Part shown: positions 6,238-9,954 of the stretch, piece by piece | How positions within the stretch are numbered: position 1 is the first letter of the stretch | Layout of the letters: the number at the start of each line of letters is the position of its first letter | The notes under the pieces: model-generated | The model's database searches: none | Told to the model about the DNA's origin: nothing | Seen by the model: the letters and a program-made list of their open reading frames with translations, nothing else | Made by a program: the position numbers and the translations under genes | NCBI GenBank assembly: GCA_035536315.1 | Contig: DATLOJ010000046.1 | Span: 1-9,954, forward strand | Direction: 5' to 3' | Source: DATLOJ01 sp035536315 | Lineage (GTDB): Bacteria > Actinomycetota > CADDZG01 > JAHWKV01 | DNA: 9,954 nt

Positions 6238-7482
6238 ATGGCCGATGTGACCAAACGGATAGGGCTTTCCCTCGGGGCCGATGTTTGCTGGCCCATTTGC
6301 TATGAGGAGATCCTGAAGAGGCTCGACCTCGCGCTTCCGATCGCAAAAGACGTCGTTCGGTTCGATGTCGACCGCGTCACAATCGAGCCGTTCGACCTTC
6401 GTCAGGAAACAAAGTACGACGTTGTCATTGACCGGTTGACCCACTGGTACCACATCAGCCGAGAGTGGATAAAGAAATCGGTCCTGATGGACGACCTCTA
6501 TGTCTTCAACAACCCGTGGGCCGTGCAAGCAGTGGAAAAGCACAGCAGCTACTGCGCAATGATGGCCCTCGGCCTTCCGATTCCCGAGACGTGGATGCTG
6601 CCGGCGAAGGAGTACGAGCCGATCGCAGACCTCGACGTCACCCTCGAGCGGTATGCCCAGATGTTCAACCTCGAGGACATCGGCGGCAAACTCGGGTACC
6701 CGATGTACATGAAGCCCTACGACGGAGGAGGCTGGGCCGGCGTAAGCCGCATCGAGAGCCCAGGCGATCTGCAAAAGGCCTACGACGAGAGCGGTACGCG
6801 AGTCATGCACATACAAAGGGCCGTTGAGGACAGCGACCTTTTCGTAAGGTGCATTGGCCTCGGCCCCCAGACGCACTTCGTCCGCTACGACCCGGGGGCC
6901 GCCCACCACGACCGCTACACGATCGCCCGGGACTTTCTGAATGAAGAGGATGCCTCGCTTCTCAGCGACATCACGCTGGTGATCAACTCTTTCCACGGAT
7001 GGGACTTCAACTCGTGCGAGTCCCTGCGCAGCGGATCAACTTGGTATCCGATCGACTTCGCCAACCCATGCCCGGACTCCCAGGTGAACTCCCTTCACTA
7101 CCACTTCCCGTGGCTGATCAAGGCGAACCTCAGGTGGTCGCTGTTCTGCGCGGCGACCGACAGGAAGATGCGTAAGACGCTCGACTGGGAGCCGTACTTC
7201 AAGGTGAGGGACCCGGACCTATCGCTAAGAGATCAAGTAACTGCTTACGTGAAGATCGCGAACGACCGGTTCGCAACGAAGAAGTTCGAAGCCTTTTGCA
7301 AAAGACATCTGAAGAATCTGGACGAGATCACGTGGGAGTTCTTCGGAACCGAGCACGCGAGGGACGCGATCAGGCAGAAGGTGGCGACGCTATTCCCGGC
7401 CCACGAGATCGAAGAGTTCACGCAACTTTTTTGGGACAGAATCCAAATCTGGCGCGACGAAGACGCCGCAACCCGGGCCTAG
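6238..7482 (+). CDS. RimK/glutathione-synthetase-like ATP-grasp protein
   Basis: A 414-residue ATP-grasp protein of a different branch from paralogs A-C. The N-terminal domain (1-80) has the DVVIDRLTHWY pattern of RimK/GshB-like enzymes. VFNNPWAVQAVEKHSSY (89-105) is the counterpart of the 'NSP.A...A.DK' segment, followed by LGLPIPET (111-118). YPMYMKPYDGGGWAGV (154-169) contains the ATP-binding Lys159 and the flexible glycine loop. YPIDFANPCPD (270-280) supplies Asp273 and Asn276 at the metal-binding end of the site. Residues 300-414 are a charged, helix-rich tail not typical of RimK, which is about 300 residues. Role by family: formation of an amide bond to a carboxylate using ATP. It has a good AAGAAGGG site five bases before the ATG and sits 23 bases after the esterase. 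Exact substrate and acceptor are unknown. Confidence 0.78.
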   Translation: MADVTKRIGLSLGADVCWPICYEEILKRLDLALPIAKDVVRFDVDRVTIEPFDLRQETKYDVVIDRLTHWYHISREWIKKSVLMDDLYVFNNPWAVQAVEKHSSYCAMMALGLPIPETWMLPAKEYEPIADLDVTLERYAQMFNLEDIGGKLGYPMYMKPYDGGGWAGVSRIESPGDLQKAYDESGTRVMHIQRAVEDSDLFVRCIGLGPQTHFVRYDPGAAHHDRYTIARDFLNEEDASLLSDITLVINSFHGWDFNSCESLRSGSTWYPIDFANPCPDSQVNSLHYHFPWLIKANLRWSLFCAATDRKMRKTLDWEPYFKVRDPDLSLRDQVTAYVKIANDRFATKKFEAFCKRHLKNLDEITWEFFGTEHARDAIRQKVATLFPAHEIEEFTQLFWDRIQIWRDEDAATRA

Positions 7483-7519
7483 CTCCGTCCCGGGCGGGCG
7501 GGGGCGGGGGGGCCGGAGC
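7482..7519 (+). repeat. G-quadruplex motif inside a potential hairpin
   Basis: Four runs of G (3, 3, 5 and 7 long) separated by single C residues occupy 7492-7512, an ideal pattern for a parallel quadruplex on the mRNA-like strand. They are flanked by GCTCCG (7482-7487) and CGGAGC (7514-7519), which can pair as a stem, with CCC (7489-7491) able to pair to the last GGG. No T-run follows, so it is not a standard terminator. It sits immediately after the RimK-like stop codon and 52 bases before the next gene, where it could affect RNA stability, read-through or the stoichiometry of the downstream esterase and GCS2 protein. Confidence 0.55.
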
Positions 7520-7560
7520 GGGAAAATGATTGAATCTCCCCGAAGGTCAATCGAGTCGTT

Positions 7561-7565
7561 AGGGG
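7561..7565 (+). promoter_or_regulatory. Ribosome binding site fixing the GTG start of the second esterase
   Basis: AGGGG lies six bases before the GTG at 7572. The ATG at 7578 would be 12 bases away, so GTG is the better start. A possible small inverted repeat (GATTGA 7529-7534, TCAATC 7547-7552) lies just upstream. Confidence 0.5.
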
Positions 7566-7571
7566 CATTGC

Positions 7572-8303
7572 GTGAGCATGAAGGTCTTTTCTACCTGGTA
7601 TTCGGAGCGGGTCGGCCAGGATGTGTCCATGGCCCGCTGGGGGTACCACGGCACTCCCGTCCTCATCTTTCCTACCGCCGGGGGCGATGCCGAGGAAATC
7701 GAAAGGTCCAAGCTCATCGATGCGGTCGCCGACTCCGTAACATCCGGCAAAGTGAAGATCTACTCGTGCGACAGCGTCGCCGGGCGGGCCCTCTTGCGGG
7801 GCGATGGCGATGCCGCCTACCAGGCCTGGATGCAGAACCAGTTTCAGGAATACATCCGCCACGAGCTGGTCCCGGCCATCCGGGTCGACTGTGAGACGCC
7901 CGACATCGAGATCGTCGTCGGCGGCTCGTCGATCGGAGCGTTCAATGCACTCAGTTGCCTCTGCCGGTACCCGGATGTGTTCAAGAGTGCGATCTGCATG
8001 AGCGGCACTTACAACCTGCAGAAGTTCTTCAAGGGCGAGCTGACACAGGACTTTTACGCCTCGTCCCCCGTTCATTTCGTCCCGGAGATGAACGGCGACG
8101 CTTTGGAGGCCGTGCGTAAACGGTTCGTCGTTCTGGCATCGGGTGAAGGTGATTACGAAGACATTGGTGAGTCATGGCATGCCGCAAGGGTCCTCGGCGA
8201 CAAGCAGATCCCCAACAGAGTCGACTCATGGGGCCGCAACTACCCGCATGAGTGGGGCACCTGGCGTCACATGCTTCCGCGATATCTGGAAGAGCTGGCC
8301 TAA
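7572..8303 (+). CDS. Small alpha/beta-hydrolase esterase (COG4947-like)
   Basis: A 243-residue single-domain serine hydrolase. MKVFSTWYSERVGQDVSMAR is followed by 'YHGTPVLIFPTAGGD' (25-39), a strand-turn with likely oxyanion residues. The elbow GGSSIGA places the nucleophile at Ser120. 'RYPDVFKSAICMSGTYN' resembles the antigen-85/esterase D fold. SGEGDYED (190-197) probably holds the acid, and His226 in YPHEWGTW is the catalytic His. The HxWxxW arrangement is shared with the larger esterase upstream, which suggests related acyl groups or a common partner. I recognise it as like the COG4947 group, from memory. No signal peptide is visible, so it is probably cytoplasmic. Predicted role: hydrolysis or transfer of an ester or amide product of the ligases. 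It starts 89 bases after the RimK-like gene and ends eight bases before the GCS2-like gene. Confidence 0.82.
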   Translation: MSMKVFSTWYSERVGQDVSMARWGYHGTPVLIFPTAGGDAEEIERSKLIDAVADSVTSGKVKIYSCDSVAGRALLRGDGDAAYQAWMQNQFQEYIRHELVPAIRVDCETPDIEIVVGGSSIGAFNALSCLCRYPDVFKSAICMSGTYNLQKFFKGELTQDFYASSPVHFVPEMNGDALEAVRKRFVVLASGEGDYEDIGESWHAARVLGDKQIPNRVDSWGRNYPHEWGTWRHMLPRYLEELA

Positions 8304-8311
8304 GCAACAAC

Positions 8312-9954
8312 GTGGGAAAGAGCGCCGTGCGTGGCGAATTCGCTGGCGAGCACCGCCGCCAGTTCATGCGCGACCTGCTGCGCGACCTGCAAGCACTCGA
8401 ACAGATGATTCAGGACGGCCTCATCGAGGAGGGCGTTCGCCGCACGGGTGCTGAGCAGGAGGTCTTCCTCATTAACTCCTCATGGCATCCGGCCCCCGCC
8501 GCCCTGGAACTACTGGAGCGTCTCGACGATCCCCACTTCACAACCGAGCTCGGGCTCTTCAACCTCGAGTTCAACCTCGAGCCGCACATGCTCGGCGGCA
8601 ATTGCCTCAGCGCCATGGAGGCCGAGCTAATTCAACACGCGACGAAACTTCGGAACGTCGCGAACGAGGTCGACATCGACTTCATCCTCACCGGCATCCT
8701 GCCCACGATTCATAAGACCGACCTTGGCCTGGAGAACATGACCCCCAACGACCGCTACCTCGCGATCAATTTGGCCATGACGGAACTGCGAGGCGGCGAG
8801 TACGACTTCTACATAAAAGGCCTCGACGAGCTGCTCGTCACCCACGACTCGATCATGCTCGAGGCCTGCAACGCGAGCTTCCAGGTTCACCTTCAGGTAG
8901 GCGCCAAGGAGTTCGCCAACTTCTACAACACCGCGATGGCGCTCACGGGGCCGATCCTCGCGTCATGCACCAACTCCCCCATGCTGTTCGGCAGAAGGCT
9001 ATGGGCCGAGACACGCATCGCTCTGTTCCAGCAGTCGATCGATGTAAGACCCACCGGCTCCCACCCGCGCGAGTCCAGTCCCCGTGTCACCTTTGGCAAC
9101 GGCTGGGTCAAGGACTCGGTCATGGAGCTCTACCGAGAAGACGTCGCTCGTTTCCGCACGCTCGTCGGTATGCCGGTTGACGAAGACCCATTCGAGAAAC
9201 TCAAGAACGACGAGGCCCCCCAGCTCAAGGCCCTGCGTCTGCACAACGGCACGGTCTACCGGTGGAACCGAGCGTGTTACGGACTCACCGACGGCAAGCC
9301 GCACCTTCGCATCGAAAACAGAGTGATGCCCTCCGGCCCGAGCTTCGCCGACGAGGTCGCCAACGCTGCTTTTTGGCTGGGGATGATGCAGTCGTTCACA
9401 TCGGAATTCGAGGACATAACAAAGGCCTTTGAATTCGAACATGCGCACATGAACTTTCTCTCTGCCGCCCGGCAGGGCCTTGGAGCTCCGATGACGTGGT
9501 CCAACGGCGACGAGATCCCCGCGCAAAGACTCATCCTCGATGAGCTTCTCCCCCGTGCCGCCGACGGACTCGACCAGCGCGGTATCGACCCGGCCGACCG
9601 CGACCGCTACCTCGGAATAATGGAGCAGAGGATCTCGATGGGCCGCACGGGCTCTAGATGGATCCTTCACTCACTCGCCGGCATGAAAGCCAGAGGCACG
9701 GTCGGACAAAGGCTCAACACTCTCGTCGCTGCAACTGTCGAACGCCAGAAGGACAACCACCCGGTCGCGTTGTGGGACCTGGCGCACCTCGAGGAGATCG
9801 GGGCCGGCCAGCACAACTACTTCAAGATCTCGCAGTACATGCAGACCGACGTCATCTCGGTGCAGCCGGATGAATCCGCTTTTCTCGTTGCGAACCTCAT
9901 GGAGTGGGAACGGCTGCGGCACATCCCAGTTGAGAGCAGCGACAACAAGCTCGT
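8312..9954 (+). CDS. Glutamate-cysteine-ligase-like (GCS2) amidoligase with C-terminal CBS domain, truncated by window edge
   Basis: At least 547 residues, open to the right edge. The catalytic part follows the GCS2 pattern: RRTGAEQEVFLI (43-54) is the Glu-rich ATP/metal strand; TTELGLFNLEFNLEP (77-91) is the next strand; SFQVHLQV (189-196) carries the conserved His; RIENRVMPSGPSFADE (333-348) is the signature late in the domain. GCS2 enzymes make gamma-glutamyl or related amides with ATP. After a helical region comes a CBS-type segment, YMQTDVISVQPDESAFLVANL (509-529) and RLRHIPV; a second repeat would be expected beyond the edge. CBS pairs usually bind adenine nucleotides, so activity may respond to energy state. 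The GTG at 8312 follows the esterase stop by eight bases without a strong ribosome site, suggesting coupling. The GTG at 8327 is an alternative. Substrate is unknown, and classical glutathione synthesis is not implied because a canonical GshB is not seen. Confidence 0.82.
   Translation, partial: MGKSAVRGEFAGEHRRQFMRDLLRDLQALEQMIQDGLIEEGVRRTGAEQEVFLINSSWHPAPAALELLERLDDPHFTTELGLFNLEFNLEPHMLGGNCLSAMEAELIQHATKLRNVANEVDIDFILTGILPTIHKTDLGLENMTPNDRYLAINLAMTELRGGEYDFYIKGLDELLVTHDSIMLEACNASFQVHLQVGAKEFANFYNTAMALTGPILASCTNSPMLFGRRLWAETRIALFQQSIDVRPTGSHPRESSPRVTFGNGWVKDSVMELYREDVARFRTLVGMPVDEDPFEKLKNDEAPQLKALRLHNGTVYRWNRACYGLTDGKPHLRIENRVMPSGPSFADEVANAAFWLGMMQSFTSEFEDITKAFEFEHAHMNFLSAARQGLGAPMTWSNGDEIPAQRLILDELLPRAADGLDQRGIDPADRDRYLGIMEQRISMGRTGSRWILHSLAGMKARGTVGQRLNTLVAATVERQKDNHPVALWDLAHLEEIGAGQHNYFKISQYMQTDVISVQPDESAFLVANLMEWERLRHIPVESSDNKL
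8367..8390 (+). repeat. Perfect 12-base tandem duplication in the GCS2-like gene
   Basis: Two head-to-tail copies of TGCGCGACCTGC give RDLLRDL at residues 20-26 of the protein. The repeat is in frame and adds to a predicted amphipathic helix before the catalytic domain. Confidence 0.7.
8558..8581 (+). repeat. Second perfect 12-base tandem duplication in the GCS2-like gene
   Basis: Two copies of TTCAACCTCGAG encode FNLE-FNLE at residues 83-90, inside the second catalytic strand of the GCS2 fold. Family members usually have only one such 'fNLE' followed by a related but not identical continuation, as far as I recall, so the DNA-level perfection is notable. Confidence 0.7.

Noticed and set aside
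6058..6996. 312-codon minus-strand frame opposite the esterase end and RimK-like gene
   Set aside because: Both plus-strand genes here have good motifs and ribosome sites, so this frame is a shadow.
7483..7571. Possible RiPP precursor peptide in the largest operon spacer
   Set aside because: The only ATG frame (7526) runs into the esterase gene out of frame with no core-like pattern, so I see no graspetide-style precursor in any spacer.
8312..9954. Ordinary glutathione biosynthesis (gshA-gshB)
   Set aside because: The CBS fusion, multiple BacD-like ligases and the atypical RimK-like protein do not match a glutathione operon.

Overview
The window is a GC-rich stretch (about 60% by eye) with tightly packed genes, GTG and TTG starts, and spacers mostly under 120 bases. 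These traits, and a class V aminotransferase directly next to serA, fit a high-GC bacterium. An uncultured actinobacterium is my best guess, held weakly. There are no rRNA or tRNA genes, insertion sequences, CRISPR arrays or phage genes, and every internal gene is intact. Only the two edge genes are cut off.

Left half, minus strand, read right to left: an ATP-grasp ligase (3777 to 2560), overlapping by one base a second ATP-grasp ligase (2560 to 1346), a 115-118 base gap holding a perfect 16-base palindrome, a class V (PLP) aminotransferase (1227 to 73), and the first 23 codons of a D-3-phosphoglycerate dehydrogenase that runs off the left edge. The last two look like the transamination and oxidation steps of serine synthesis.

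Right half, plus strand, starting only about 40 bases from the divergent partner: a third ATP-grasp ligase (3820-5034), a Fes-like esterase with an N-terminal beta-sandwich domain (5060-6214), a RimK-like ATP-grasp protein (6238-7482), a G-run-rich 89-base spacer, a small second esterase (7572-8303), and a glutamate-cysteine-ligase-like (GCS2) protein with a C-terminal CBS domain that runs off the right edge (8312 onward). Spacers of 25, 23, 89 and 8 bases suggest one operon.

Taken together, the locus carries four ATP-grasp ligases (three of them paralogs with the active-site spacing of L-amino-acid ligases), one GCS2-type amide-forming enzyme and two serine esterases. It has no NRPS modules and no visible precursor peptide. 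The simplest reading is a ribosome- and NRPS-independent pathway that joins several amino or organic acids by amide bonds and uses the esterases to trim, release or modify the product, with the serine genes possibly supplying a building block. The product is unknown, and the pathway is inferred from gene content only.
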